Under the pieces are notes generated by a model. That model was not told the origin of the DNA. It ran no database searches and worked only from the letters and a program-made list of their open reading frames with translations. The position numbers were made by a program, and so were the translations under genes. Below, in pieces: positions 34,689 through 44,193 of a stretch of 64,000 bases of DNA. This stretch comes from Chitinophagales bacterium. Its GTDB lineage: Bacteria > Bacteroidota > Bacteroidia > Chitinophagales > Chitinophagaceae. The stretch is from positions 1 to 64,000 of the forward strand of contig JACJXP010000004.1 in the NCBI GenBank assembly GCA_020636575.1, read 5' to 3'. Position 1 is the stretch's first letter, and each line of letters starts with the position of its first letter.

Positions 34689-36089
34689 ATGGCCCTGAGC
34701 AAGATCTGGACAGCTTTTATATTGATCGCCGTACTTACTGCTTCTATTAAAATGTTCTTTGAACCGGGTCAGCAAAACCTGTTCAGCGTAATGGTCACGG
34801 GTAAAAGTGGTGACACCGTTTCCGTTCGTAATGTGGATGCAGCCACTGTGCCGGATGTAGTAAAGAACAAGCTTGCTACACAGTCCACAGCAAAATGGGA
34901 AAAGGAAGTTGTGTTTGTTACAAAGGAAGGAAGCTACCGGGCCTATAAGCCATTATCGGCCGATGGTATTTTTGAAACAACAAAGGTGGCCGTGAACCTG
35001 AGTATCGGACTTATCGGCATTATGGCACTTTTTATGGGTTTTATGAGCATTGCAGAAAGGGCAGGGGGTGTTCGTTTGCTTTCCCGCATTATCGGACCTT
35101 TCTTTTCCCGCATATTTCCCGGTGTGCCTAAAAACCATCCTTCCATGGGGCATATGATGATGAACTTTTCGGCTAATTTACTGGGGCTTGATAATGCCGC
35201 CACTCCTTTTGGAATAAAGGCGATGGAAAGCCTGCAGGAGATCAACCCTGATAAAACAACAGCTTCCAATGCGCAACTGATGTTTCTTTGCCTGCATGCA
35301 TCAGGGCTTACATTAATTCCAACAGTGATCATTGCAGACAGGGTAGTGTTGAATTCAGCCAATCCCACCAATATATTTATTCCCTGTATGATCGCCACTT
35401 TTGTGGCCACTATTACGGCCATGATGATCGTTGCCTGGCGGCAGCGCATCCGTATTTTTCAGCCGGTGATCATGTTGTGGGTATTAGGTATTTCAACAGT
35501 TATCGCTGCTTTGATATTATATATCCGCACACTGGATGCAGAGGGAGTAAAATTATTTTCTACCAGCCTTAGCAATGGTATCATCCTGCTCATATTTGTT
35601 TTGATCGTATTGGGCGGTCTGTATAAAAAGATCAACATATTCGACGCTTTTATTGACGGCGCCAAAGGAGGATTTGAAGTGGCGGTAAAAATTATCCCTT
35701 ACCTGGTGGGGCTGTTAGTAGCTATCAGTCTGCTGCGTAACAGTGGCGCTTTTGAATTTGTGATGGATGGGATCAAAAGTATTTTTGTAATGCTGAACGG
35801 GGATACCCGGGTGGTGGATGCATTGCCAACGGCCTTGTTAAAACCATTAAGTGGTAGCGGTGCCCGGGCTATGATGATCGACACCTTGCAGGCACAGGGA
35901 GCCGATTCTTTTGCCGGAAACCTGGCCTCTGTGTTCCGGGGTTCTGCTGATACAACTTTTTATATCATCGCAGTTTACTTTGGGGCAGTAGGGATTAAGA
36001 ATACCCGATACGCTGTTACAACAATGTTGCTGGCTGATCTTGCAGGTGTGTTAACGGCAATAGGTTTGGCTTATTTGTTTTTTGCCTGA
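34689..36089 (+). CDS. SpmA-SpmB fusion, nucleoside-recognition (Gate domain) membrane protein
   Basis: A 466-aa integral membrane protein. The first half resembles spore maturation protein A (SIAERAGGVRLLSRIIGPFF, MNFSANLLGLDNAATPFGI, then LHASGLTLIPT). The second half resembles SpmB (DGAKGGFEVAVKIIPYLVGL, PLSGSGARAMM, GSADTTFYIIAVYFGAVGI). Both halves are Gate-domain proteins. A periplasmic-looking loop (about 30-90) follows the first helix. The biochemical function of the family is poorly known; transport has been suggested. The fusion is common in non-sporulating Bacteroidota. It is divergent from the rhodanese gene. Confidence 0.85.
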   Translation: MALSKIWTAFILIAVLTASIKMFFEPGQQNLFSVMVTGKSGDTVSVRNVDAATVPDVVKNKLATQSTAKWEKEVVFVTKEGSYRAYKPLSADGIFETTKVAVNLSIGLIGIMALFMGFMSIAERAGGVRLLSRIIGPFFSRIFPGVPKNHPSMGHMMMNFSANLLGLDNAATPFGIKAMESLQEINPDKTTASNAQLMFLCLHASGLTLIPTVIIADRVVLNSANPTNIFIPCMIATFVATITAMMIVAWRQRIRIFQPVIMLWVLGISTVIAALILYIRTLDAEGVKLFSTSLSNGIILLIFVLIVLGGLYKKINIFDAFIDGAKGGFEVAVKIIPYLVGLLVAISLLRNSGAFEFVMDGIKSIFVMLNGDTRVVDALPTALLKPLSGSGARAMMIDTLQAQGADSFAGNLASVFRGSADTTFYIIAVYFGAVGIKNTRYAVTTMLLADLAGVLTAIGLAYLFFA

Positions 36090-36100
36090 TAACTTTTGAC

Positions 36101-36505
36101 CTAACGGGTTTTAAAATCTTCTGTACGCTTATATAAATACCAGGTGTCTGAAGGTTTTACATATAAGCCAAGTGTGGAATCATTTACTTTTTTCACCGGC
36201 CATTCTGTAAGCTTGCTAAGTACTAATTCGCTTTTTACAATAGACCATTTTCCCATCGGGCGGCCTTTATAGTCATCACTTTCACCATCGGCTTTCAGTT
36301 TCATTAATCGCATAGGAGCCATGCTTTCTTCAGCCTTCCATACTTTCCCCTGCATCCATTCCTGTAGGGCAATATCTTCCGCTGTTTGAATTTTCTTTGT
36401 TTCTTCTGCAGGGGGCATATCTGTATTAGATTTCGGTTGCCTGCTATCATTATTACTGCAATTACAGAGAGCAAGCAAACTGCAAAAAATAATTATTCTC
36501 ATCAT
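36101..36505 (-). CDS. Small lipoprotein
   Basis: A 134-aa protein with a lipoprotein signal, lipobox LCNC at residues about 13-16. After a Ser/Asn-rich linker comes a compact domain (WKAEESMAPMRLMKLKADGE, MGKWSIVKSELVLSKL, WYLYKR) that resembles lipocalin-like small Bacteroidota lipoproteins. The gene is convergent with the SpmAB gene, 11 bp apart. Confidence 0.7.
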   Translation of the reverse strand: MMRIIIFCSLLALCNCSNNDSRQPKSNTDMPPAEETKKIQTAEDIALQEWMQGKVWKAEESMAPMRLMKLKADGESDDYKGRPMGKWSIVKSELVLSKLTEWPVKKVNDSTLGLYVKPSDTWYLYKRTEDFKTR

Positions 36506-36586
36506 AATTTTAAATATGAATGTTGATAAAGAAACAAAGGTAATAAACGAATGAGGTGAGTGTATAACCTTTTAGTTGATTAATAT

Positions 36587-36793
36587 TTACCGTTCTTTTT
36601 TGAAATAAATAGAGAAACTTTTTTTGAAGAAACATCTGCTCCCTGCTTTGAATTGATATTTCTTTCCATCTGAGTCTCCAGCAAGGGACCCGGATGCTTT
36701 TTTTCTCTTTTTGAGATAAATTACAGCTGCGATTATAACGATTACTATTAGAGCTATGAGTAATGGTGAAGGATTGAACTCGATTAGTTCCAT
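36587..36793 (-). CDS. Possible small single-TM protein
   Basis: A 68-aa frame with one strong membrane helix (LLIALIVIVIIAAVIYL, about 11-27) followed by a basic cytoplasmic tail. The hydrophobic segment and independent promoter space make it plausible, but there is no recognised family and the length is close to chance. Confidence 0.45.
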   Translation of the reverse strand: MELIEFNPSPLLIALIVIVIIAAVIYLKKRKKASGSLAGDSDGKKYQFKAGSRCFFKKSFSIYFKKER

Positions 36794-36848
36794 ATCTAAG
36801 CAGTTATATATTTTATTTATATTAACAATCGCTAAATAAAACTTTCTA

Positions 36849-37253
36849 ATGAGTAAGAAGGAATTCCCTGGTTACATAAGAATATTGATCTTTATTCTAA
36901 TTTTACTGGTATCGCTTCTGTCAATAAAGAAAAAAAATAAAAGGAATAATGAATTAATTGAGAGGGGTAGATATGCTATTGCAGAAACAAAGGGCTGGAC
37001 TCACAATCATCGAAGCTCTGGTTTTGATTTGGATTATGCTTTTAAATTCAAAGGGTTTGAATATAGAAGATTTATATCTCTAAGCAGTTTATCTCGAGTA
37101 AAAACTAAAGGAGCAAAATATATTGTCTTGTTTGACCCAACAAATCCAAAGAATAGCAAGTTGTTACTGGATAAAGAAGTTTTAAGATGTGAATATGAGA
37201 ATTATGCTGATACCGGATGGATTGAACTCCCTTCATTCGTTATTCTAAAATAA
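36849..37253 (+). CDS. Small membrane-anchored protein (DUF3592-like)
   Basis: A 134-aa protein with one N-terminal membrane helix (IRILIFILILLVSLLSI, about 10-26) and a soluble domain with the pattern RYAIAETKGWTH, DLDYAFKFKGFEYRRF and YIVLFDPTNPKNS, typical of DUF3592-type proteins in which a beta-rich domain follows a membrane anchor. The function is unknown. A strong terminator begins at its stop codon. Confidence 0.65.
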   Translation: MSKKEFPGYIRILIFILILLVSLLSIKKKNKRNNELIERGRYAIAETKGWTHNHRSSGFDLDYAFKFKGFEYRRFISLSSLSRVKTKGAKYIVLFDPTNPKNSKLLLDKEVLRCEYENYADTGWIELPSFVILK

Positions 37254-37279
37254 AAAATCCCGCCAAAAGGCGGGATTTT
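37254..37279. terminator. Bidirectional terminator
   Basis: AAAATCCCGCC (37254-37264) pairs with GGCGGGATTTT (37269-37279) around AAAA. T runs exist on both strands. It ends the 36849 gene and, 107 bp past its stop, the SusCD operon. Confidence 0.9.
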
Positions 37280-37385
37280 CACTGCTTATGCTAAAAAATC
37301 ATAGGGGGATATGGTTAATGTTTTCAATAGGCGTTTATTTACGGTTGAGAGAACCACATTCCTGTAGTATTATACTCTCTCATAC

Positions 37386-39380
37386 CTATTGTAGGTATCC
37401 ATAATATTCTTCATCTGTTGCACAGTCCCACCAAACAGGCATACTCCAGATGTTGGGATCAGCAGCATGTGGGTTCAATGCTAGTGTATTTACCGAATTG
37501 TAATTTATCTCATAAGTTGGCGGCAAATACCAGCGACGCATCCAGTACCTTACGTCTGTTTTGGCAGTACCTGTTAGTTCAGCAGTACCTGTAAATAAAG
37601 GCCCCCTGTCGTAACCGGGATAAACCACACCAAAACCTCCCACATCACCGGCGCTAAAGTTGAACCGGCGCATATCATTCCAGTTTTCAATACTGCAACC
37701 CATAGCAACATATTTTTGCAGCATAATATCTGCCATAGTTAAACTACCGGAACCCTGGCAAACAGCGCTGCTTAGAAGATAAGCGTTGATGTCGGCTTGA
37801 TTCATGGGGCCCATATCGGGGTTAGTTGCGGTATAACCTTCTCCCTGCCATTGGGTCAGTTTATCTTGCATCATATTTAAATGTGCCTGGATGCCTGCTT
37901 TGTATGCCGTGTAAGCACTTCCTGCATCTCCTTTTCTCATATACACTTCTGCTTTGATAAAACACATCTCATGGTAGGTTAAAATTTCCTGGTCCGAAAC
38001 AGGACGAATCTGGAATGAACCTGTGGAGCCAACGGCTCCTGCATTAAATGCAGCAATTGATGTATACCAGTTAACATCTAATGGACCCTGATCGGGGTTA
38101 CCAGATGTTGCCAGGGAGTTACTGCGCAGATTTACATAAACAGTGTCTCCCGCAAGTACGTAATTGGTACTGTTTATATACATAGAACCGGCCACATAGG
38201 TTACGGTTACATTGTTTCCGCTAACTGTGTGGGGTCTTCCGGCTGCAATCTGGTCAGCAATAAAATTGGCACGGTCTGTTGCATCAGCAATAGCATAAGT
38301 TTTGCTGGTGTTTGATGTGGCATAACTTGTTAGCGAAATTGATCTGGCGCCTCCTTTCAGCAACCGGGTAGCAGGGCCATAAGAATCAACACCTTTCGAA
38401 CGGGACCATGAATAGGATATCACATTACCATTACCATCAAGCTTGATATCAGACATAACAGCGGGAACTATTTTACTCATCCTGGGGTCAGTAACTGCTG
38501 AACCACGCATATTGGTTAATAAGTCGTAATAGTAGTGGGAGATACGCTGGTTATTGCCATATCCTGCATAATCCCAGTTTCCGTTAGTTACTACAGGATC
38601 GCCATATAAATAATCAGTTACCGTACTGTTGTTATATCCAGGTCCAACGATGTTGTCAGCATTAGACTGAGGGCCTTTGGATAAAAAGTATAGAATGGAA
38701 TCTGCATTATATAGATCCGATTTTTTTGACAGTTTAAGCATGTAGCGGGCTTTTAAACCATAACACAGCTTGATCCATTTGTCTATGTTTCCGTTAATCC
38801 ACAAATCACCGGAAGAAAGATTTGGTGTTCCGGCATCTTGTGTCTTACTGAATAGGCTGATAGCTTCATTCAATTTATCTATACATCCGTTATAAATAGT
38901 TTTACCATCATCAGGAACAGGACTTGGGTTTCCGGTTGCTGCCTGTGTGTAAGGCATTTCACCATACAAGTCCAGCATTTCCATAAAGCCTAATGCATGA
39001 AATACATTCGCAGCAGCCATATAGTGGTAAGCGCCTTGTTTTTCCGCTTTATTATACATGTCAATCACATTAGACGATACTTCTATAAACCATGTCTGGT
39101 AGGGGGTGGTTACATTACCCGTTGCGCACTGCCATGTTGTACTAAATGTATTTTGGCTGGAGGCAAGACTGTAATACACTCCCGCCTGGCATGAAGTACG
39201 GTAATTGGTTACACCGGCCGTATATTGATAAAAGTGTTCGATCCAGGGCAGCCGGTTTTCAATCAATACGCTTAGATTGTTAGGGTTGTTGGGGTCGGTA
39301 TTCACATCCAACCACTTTTTACAGGAACCCAAACCCGTTATGAGTATGCAACCCAGAATAAAATATTTTATATTTTTCAT
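37386..39380 (-). CDS. SusD/RagB-family outer-membrane lipoprotein
   Basis: A 664-aa surface lipoprotein with lipobox LGSC (Cys about 20). TPR-like helices and typical SusD blocks appear: KWLDVNTDPNNPN after the signal, YPMAAANVFHALGFMEMLDLYGE-like near 130, and EMCFIKAEVYMRKGDAGSA near 470, with MLQKYVAMG in the C-terminal part (SusD-like group 2). It works with the SusC transporter encoded 18 bp upstream to bind substrate at the cell surface. It is longer than most SusD proteins (about 500-550). No glycoside hydrolase is nearby, so the substrate is unknown and could be peptide or glycan. Confidence 0.92.
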   Translation of the reverse strand: MKNIKYFILGCILITGLGSCKKWLDVNTDPNNPNNLSVLIENRLPWIEHFYQYTAGVTNYRTSCQAGVYYSLASSQNTFSTTWQCATGNVTTPYQTWFIEVSSNVIDMYNKAEKQGAYHYMAAANVFHALGFMEMLDLYGEMPYTQAATGNPSPVPDDGKTIYNGCIDKLNEAISLFSKTQDAGTPNLSSGDLWINGNIDKWIKLCYGLKARYMLKLSKKSDLYNADSILYFLSKGPQSNADNIVGPGYNNSTVTDYLYGDPVVTNGNWDYAGYGNNQRISHYYYDLLTNMRGSAVTDPRMSKIVPAVMSDIKLDGNGNVISYSWSRSKGVDSYGPATRLLKGGARSISLTSYATSNTSKTYAIADATDRANFIADQIAAGRPHTVSGNNVTVTYVAGSMYINSTNYVLAGDTVYVNLRSNSLATSGNPDQGPLDVNWYTSIAAFNAGAVGSTGSFQIRPVSDQEILTYHEMCFIKAEVYMRKGDAGSAYTAYKAGIQAHLNMMQDKLTQWQGEGYTATNPDMGPMNQADINAYLLSSAVCQGSGSLTMADIMLQKYVAMGCSIENWNDMRRFNFSAGDVGGFGVVYPGYDRGPLFTGTAELTGTAKTDVRYWMRRWYLPPTYEINYNSVNTLALNPHAADPNIWSMPVWWDCATDEEYYGYLQ

Positions 39381-39398
39381 AATATCTCTTTTTAGCAG

Positions 39399-42300
39399 TT
39401 AAAATGTAAAGTTTATACCGAATGTGAAACTGGAGACAGCGGGTACTCCCAAATAGTCTATACCTGTGGAACCGGAACCTCCTGTTCCTCCTGATGCACT
39501 TACTTCAGGATCCATTCCTTTATAGTTTGTCCAGGTAAACAAGTTGGTGCCTATCACCGATGCAGTAACTCCTTTTATCACATTTTGATTTTTCAACAAG
39601 CTGGTGAAGTCATAGGTTAAAGAAATCGACCTAAGTTTTACCCAGTTTACAGAAGTGATAAAATTCATGGAATTGGCTGCATAGTTTGCCCAATAGCGTT
39701 GAATCATGTTTGTGCCGGCAACTGCTGTGCTGCCAATCATATATGTTTGTCCTGCTTCATACGTCTGTGTAAAGTCTGCCCCTGTCTGGCTATTAACGCC
39801 TGATACGGTAACAGATTGCCTGTCGTTCTCCAAAGTTCTTTTGCTTAACCCGTTTGACACAAGATAATATTCAGTTCCGTTAAAGACATCTCCGCCGTTC
39901 CGGATGTCGAGAAGAAACGATAACGAAAGGTTCTTGTATTGCAGGGTATTATTAATGCCACCGATAAAGTCAGGTTCTCTGTTACCCACAACCGGGTTTG
40001 TCGTGTTAAGTTTATATAGTCCTGTTGTTGGGTCAACCTGGTAACGTCCGTTCGGGATCTCTTTTCCATTAGCATCATTTTCACGCAGATAGGGACTGCC
40101 TGTCATGCCAAGGAAAAATCCGCCATTGGGAATAGATGCCGCTTTCACTGTACCAAACTGGGCATCGGTTGGATAAAAATAAGCGATGCCCGGAAGGAAA
40201 TCACCTAACCTGCCTTTGTTGTATGAAAAATTCAGGATTACATTCCATGAGAAGTTCTTTTTCACTACCGGTTTACCCGTAATAGCTACCTCCATTCCTT
40301 TATTAATAACCGATCCTGTATTCAGAGAGCTGAAAATAAAACCACCTGATTGAGCTAAGCGGGGTTGTGCGATCTGGTTCTTTGTTTGGCTATGATAATA
40401 GGTGTAGTCCAGGCCTATGCGACCATTTAAAAACCTGAATTCACCTCCAACTTCCCAGGAAGATTGAATTTCTGGTTTTAATATGGGGTTACCGGCATAA
40501 TACTGGTTTCCTACGCCGGTATAAGGACCAATAGTGATGGGTGGATTTACATAAGTGTTGGTGGCGTATGCATTGGCATCTTTACCCACCTGTGCCCAAC
40601 TGGCCCGAACTTTACCGAAAGAAAGAATATTATTTCGGGGCATCAACTCTGTAAACACTAATGAGCCGCTAATAGAAGGGTAAAAATATGACCAGTTTTC
40701 CTGTGGCAATGTGGACGACCAGTCATTGCGTCCTGTTAAGGTCAGGAAAGCTATATTTCTGTAAGACACTCCAAATTCTCCGTAAGCTCCTACCAGGCGC
40801 TTTTGAGTTACCCGGTCGGTAAAAAACTTATTATCCGTGGAAATATTGTTAAAGCTGATGGTGCCGGCTGTGATAAAGCTATATCCCCATTGGGTTTGAT
40901 TGGTCCACTCTGAGTTTTCTGAAGTGGTTCCGAGCATCAGATGCGTATCAAAATCCCCGAACTTCTTATGGAAATTATTCATTACGGTTGTTGTAAGGAA
41001 TGTGTATTTATACAAGTTCTTGCTCAGGCGTCCGCTTTGATACAGAGGGATTACGGCCGATCCGGGGGCAATATAAGTATAGTCGTCAGTGTTATATTGG
41101 TCATAGCCCAGTCTTGCTATAACATCCCACCAGTTAGCGATCTTATAATTAGCGCTTACACCGCCCGTAAAGCGATTTGTTTTTGATGTTAGTTTATCCA
41201 TATTGATGATCCAGTAAGGGTTGTCAATATCGTCTTCCAGGGCAAGGGTGCCATCAAATTTTCGATATTGTGTGCCATCATCATTCATGTATCTTGTCAT
41301 ATCAAATGTTTGTGGCCAGCTATAAATAGCTCCCATGGTTCCGTTACCACCACCACCATATAAGCCTGCGGTGGTCAGGGTTTTGTCGGTTTTTGCAACT
41401 GAATAGGCAACATTTCCATTCAGCGTCAGGCGTCCATACTTTTGTTCACCATTGAAACGGAAAGTGGTTTTATCAAATTTTGTATTTGGAACAATACCGG
41501 ATTGATTATAATTAGAACCTGATAAAAAGAATGAACTGTATTTAGTACCACCAGATACATTGACATTATTATCATACACAATACCATTCTGGAAAAAATT
41601 GCCAATATTGTCGTATATCATATCTGCTGATGTAAGCTTTTGCCCCCATGAACTATATGAGTTCTGATCAGTGAATATACCGTTTGTCGTATAAGATCCG
41701 GTGCCAAACTCTGTTTGAGCTTCAGGCAATCTATTGGGCCAGGATACACTTACTTTACTGGTAACATCAACCCGTACAGTGCCTTCGGCTCCTTTTTTTG
41801 TAGTGATAATAATAACACCGTCAGCTGCCCGTGAGCCATACAAGGCTGCAGCTGCAGCTCCTTTTAACACCGACAGGGTTTCAATGTCTTCCGGGTTAAT
41901 ATCCATAATACGATTAGAGTAGCTTGTATTCCATCGGGACAATCCATCCGTACCCGTGTTACCTGTAACCGTAGTGGAGTTATCATAGATAACACCATCA
42001 ATAACAAACAAGGGCTGGTTTTGCCTGCTTTCTGATGTGGAGTTACCTCCGCGAATGGTTATGGATGCTCCTGCGCCGGCAGAACCGCTGAATTGCGTAA
42101 TATTTACACCTGGAACTTTACCGGCCAGGGAATTAACGATATTGGTATTTTTATTTTTCATTAATTCCTCAGCATTCAGGTCTGAAACGGAATAACCTAA
42201 TGCTTTTCGTTCTTTTTTAATACCCAGGGCCGTTACTACTACTTCTCCCAGAGATTTGTCAGACTGGATAAGACTGATGGCAAGCTTGCTATTCTGGCCT

Positions 42301-42560
42301 GCTTTTATCTCAGTCGGTTCATAGCCAACATAAGTTACCTGGAGTATATCTTCGGGTTTTACCGTAATAGTGAAGTTTCCATTGTTATCTGTTATGGCTT
42401 TTCGTTGAGTGCCTTTAACAGAAATGGTCACTCCGGCAAGCGGTGTCTTACTGTCATCAGAAACAACAGTACCGGTGATTGTTCGTTCCTGTGCATACAG
42501 CATGCACGGAAGTGCAACAAGCAACATAAAACTGATTAAGAATTGGAGAGTTTTTCTCAT
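39399..42560 (-). CDS. SusC/RagA-family TonB-linked outer-membrane transporter
   Basis: A 1053-aa protein. After a signal peptide (LQFLISFMLLVALPCMLYAQ) comes a carboxypeptidase-regulatory-like domain (about 26-100, ITGTVVSDDSKTPLAGVTIS), then a TonB plug (about 112-235; GEVVVTALGIKK, SLAGKVPGVNI, IRGGNS, FVIDGV) and a 22-strand barrel ending in FTFGINFTF. It imports the ligand captured by SusD, powered by TonB. It is the first gene of the susCD pair; the DeoR-type gene lies 48 bp upstream on the same strand. Confidence 0.95.
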   Translation of the reverse strand: MRKTLQFLISFMLLVALPCMLYAQERTITGTVVSDDSKTPLAGVTISVKGTQRKAITDNNGNFTITVKPEDILQVTYVGYEPTEIKAGQNSKLAISLIQSDKSLGEVVVTALGIKKERKALGYSVSDLNAEELMKNKNTNIVNSLAGKVPGVNITQFSGSAGAGASITIRGGNSTSESRQNQPLFVIDGVIYDNSTTVTGNTGTDGLSRWNTSYSNRIMDINPEDIETLSVLKGAAAAALYGSRAADGVIIITTKKGAEGTVRVDVTSKVSVSWPNRLPEAQTEFGTGSYTTNGIFTDQNSYSSWGQKLTSADMIYDNIGNFFQNGIVYDNNVNVSGGTKYSSFFLSGSNYNQSGIVPNTKFDKTTFRFNGEQKYGRLTLNGNVAYSVAKTDKTLTTAGLYGGGGNGTMGAIYSWPQTFDMTRYMNDDGTQYRKFDGTLALEDDIDNPYWIINMDKLTSKTNRFTGGVSANYKIANWWDVIARLGYDQYNTDDYTYIAPGSAVIPLYQSGRLSKNLYKYTFLTTTVMNNFHKKFGDFDTHLMLGTTSENSEWTNQTQWGYSFITAGTISFNNISTDNKFFTDRVTQKRLVGAYGEFGVSYRNIAFLTLTGRNDWSSTLPQENWSYFYPSISGSLVFTELMPRNNILSFGKVRASWAQVGKDANAYATNTYVNPPITIGPYTGVGNQYYAGNPILKPEIQSSWEVGGEFRFLNGRIGLDYTYYHSQTKNQIAQPRLAQSGGFIFSSLNTGSVINKGMEVAITGKPVVKKNFSWNVILNFSYNKGRLGDFLPGIAYFYPTDAQFGTVKAASIPNGGFFLGMTGSPYLRENDANGKEIPNGRYQVDPTTGLYKLNTTNPVVGNREPDFIGGINNTLQYKNLSLSFLLDIRNGGDVFNGTEYYLVSNGLSKRTLENDRQSVTVSGVNSQTGADFTQTYEAGQTYMIGSTAVAGTNMIQRYWANYAANSMNFITSVNWVKLRSISLTYDFTSLLKNQNVIKGVTASVIGTNLFTWTNYKGMDPEVSASGGTGGSGSTGIDYLGVPAVSSFTFGINFTF

Positions 42561-42608
42561 AGCGCTTAGTTTTAGTTATTATATACTTTATTATTAATTA
42601 CAGAACAC

Positions 42609-43358
42609 TCAAAGTATTTTGATCCCTGCTTTTGCATAAGGTTTTAGTTTAGGATCATCTGTTTCAAGTTCGGTGATCAATATATCTATCTTATTGAGCC
42701 CACAAACTTTAATTGGTTGAACGGAATTAATTTTTTCTGAGATCATCAGAAAAGCAACTTTTTTAGAAGCTTCTATCATAGCTTTTTTAAGTTGTACAAC
42801 TTCCCAGTCATTATCAGTTACACCATGTTCAACATCCAGGGCATTAGTACCTAAGAAACAGATATCCGGTTTGATCTGCTTTATTTTTGCAATAGCTTCT
42901 GAGCCTATTGTTATTTTAGAATTCTTGGATACTTTGTCGCCAATTACGATAACCTCTATATTCGGATGATGCATATACTCCAGCACTACGGGTATACTAC
43001 CACTAATGAATGTTGCTTTAAGCTGGGGGGAAAGTGAACGGGCCAGTTCCATAATTGTAGTACCTCCGCTTGTGAGGACGAACATACCATTTGTTATGAG
43101 TGACGCTGCCTTTCTGGCGATCACTTGTTTCTTATTCTGTAAATAAACGTTTTGACTTTGTGAGGAAGTTAAATTAAAGGAATGTGATAATGCCCCACCG
43201 TGTACTTTGATCAGTTTACCTTCATCTGCCAACTCCTGGAGATCCCTTCTGATCGTATCTTCTGAAACATTTACTTCGTCGCATAAAGAAGAGGATAGCA
43301 CTTTATTGTGCAAATGGACCTGATGAAGAATATAGGCCTGTCTTTCCTTCTTAAGCAT
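42609..43358 (-). CDS. DeoR/GlpR-family transcriptional regulator
   Basis: A 249-aa regulator. The N-terminal helix-turn-helix (about 5-58; VLSSSLCDEVNVSEDTIRRD, ELADEGKLIKVHGGA) is followed by the DeoR sugar-phosphate sensor domain (about 75-235; TSGGTTIMELAR, FISGSIPV, FLGTNALD). These repressors usually sense phosphorylated sugars or nucleosides. Being upstream of and in line with susCD, it likely regulates that operon and suggests a sugar-type substrate (inference). Confidence 0.92.
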   Translation of the reverse strand: MLKKERQAYILHQVHLHNKVLSSSLCDEVNVSEDTIRRDLQELADEGKLIKVHGGALSHSFNLTSSQSQNVYLQNKKQVIARKAASLITNGMFVLTSGGTTIMELARSLSPQLKATFISGSIPVVLEYMHHPNIEVIVIGDKVSKNSKITIGSEAIAKIKQIKPDICFLGTNALDVEHGVTDNDWEVVQLKKAMIEASKKVAFLMISEKINSVQPIKVCGLNKIDILITELETDDPKLKPYAKAGIKIL

Positions 43359-43520
43359 AGCAGTTGGTTAACAGGGATAAATTTAGAGCAAATTCATGCA
43401 TAAAAACGCAAAAAGCTGAATATTTTTACACATTTTCCTGCACAAAGCAGTATTCTATATAGTAAACCTTGTATGATCGATAAATAATTGGTTATCAAAT
43501 TCCATACAGGGTATGGGGGT

Positions 43521-43563
43521 AAAAAAGATCCCGCCTTTCAGCTATAAGGTCTGAAAGACGGGA
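43521..43563 (-). terminator. Terminator of the 43588 gene
   Basis: TCCCGCCTTTCAG (43529-43541) pairs with CTGAAAGACGGGA (43551-43563) with one mismatch, and six T residues follow shortly after on the minus strand. Confidence 0.8.
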
Positions 43564-43587
43564 AGAAAATCTGGAATGGAAAAATAT

Positions 43588-44076
43588 TTAGAAAGTAAAC
43601 CTTGCTGTAAAACCCACTGCCGATGGCTCAAAATTGATATCGGTAACAATGTTCAACTCAGGTTTCCAGTCCAATGATATATTAAGGGGAATATTGGGAA
43701 ATTTATAATCCAGCCCGATTACACCTTGTGCTCCCAAATTCGGTTCTGTGCTAGTCTTTTGTGTATTGGTATTCGTCTTTTTTACAAAACTTACATAGCC
43801 ACCTGCACCATAGTAATAACTTAACCCCGGTGAGGAAAGTGGTTTATGAAATTCGCCCAATACACCAATCGCTAATGGGTCACCAAAGGAAAGCAAACCT
43901 TCAATGGCCACTTTTTCATTAATGAAATGTTTGATAGATACAGAATTATTAACTACGGCTGCTGCGCTGCTGAGGCGTACACCTAATGCTGTTTTGTAAT
44001 CCTGTGCATTGGCAGATGTAGCTGCAAGGATCATAGCAAACAGGAGGAAGGGGATCAGTTTTCTTTTCATGTTCAT
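43588..44076 (-). CDS. Small outer-membrane beta-barrel protein
   Basis: A 162-aa protein with a signal peptide ending TSANAQ and short amphipathic strands (YKTALGVRLSS, YYYGAGGYVSFV, GVIGLDYKFPN, ISLDWKPELNI) finishing in VGFTARFTF with terminal Phe. The C-terminal pattern is that of a small barrel. The function is unknown. It is divergent from the NhaD gene. Confidence 0.78.
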   Translation of the reverse strand: MNMKRKLIPFLLFAMILAATSANAQDYKTALGVRLSSAAAVVNNSVSIKHFINEKVAIEGLLSFGDPLAIGVLGEFHKPLSSPGLSYYYGAGGYVSFVKKTNTNTQKTSTEPNLGAQGVIGLDYKFPNIPLNISLDWKPELNIVTDINFEPSAVGFTARFTF

Positions 44077-44193
44077 GGCGTTTGATTTTGTTAGTTCAAA
44101 ACGAAAAAATGATGCCGCTATATCTAAACAAAATGCAAAAGTGAAAAGGCTGGTTTTGACTGTCTTCCTGATCTTTTCTGTATTTTAGCCGCT

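Noticed and set aside
34539..34775. Small minus-strand frame opposite the SpmAB start
   Set aside because: It overlaps the start of a clear membrane protein gene and has no motif or ribosome site of its own.
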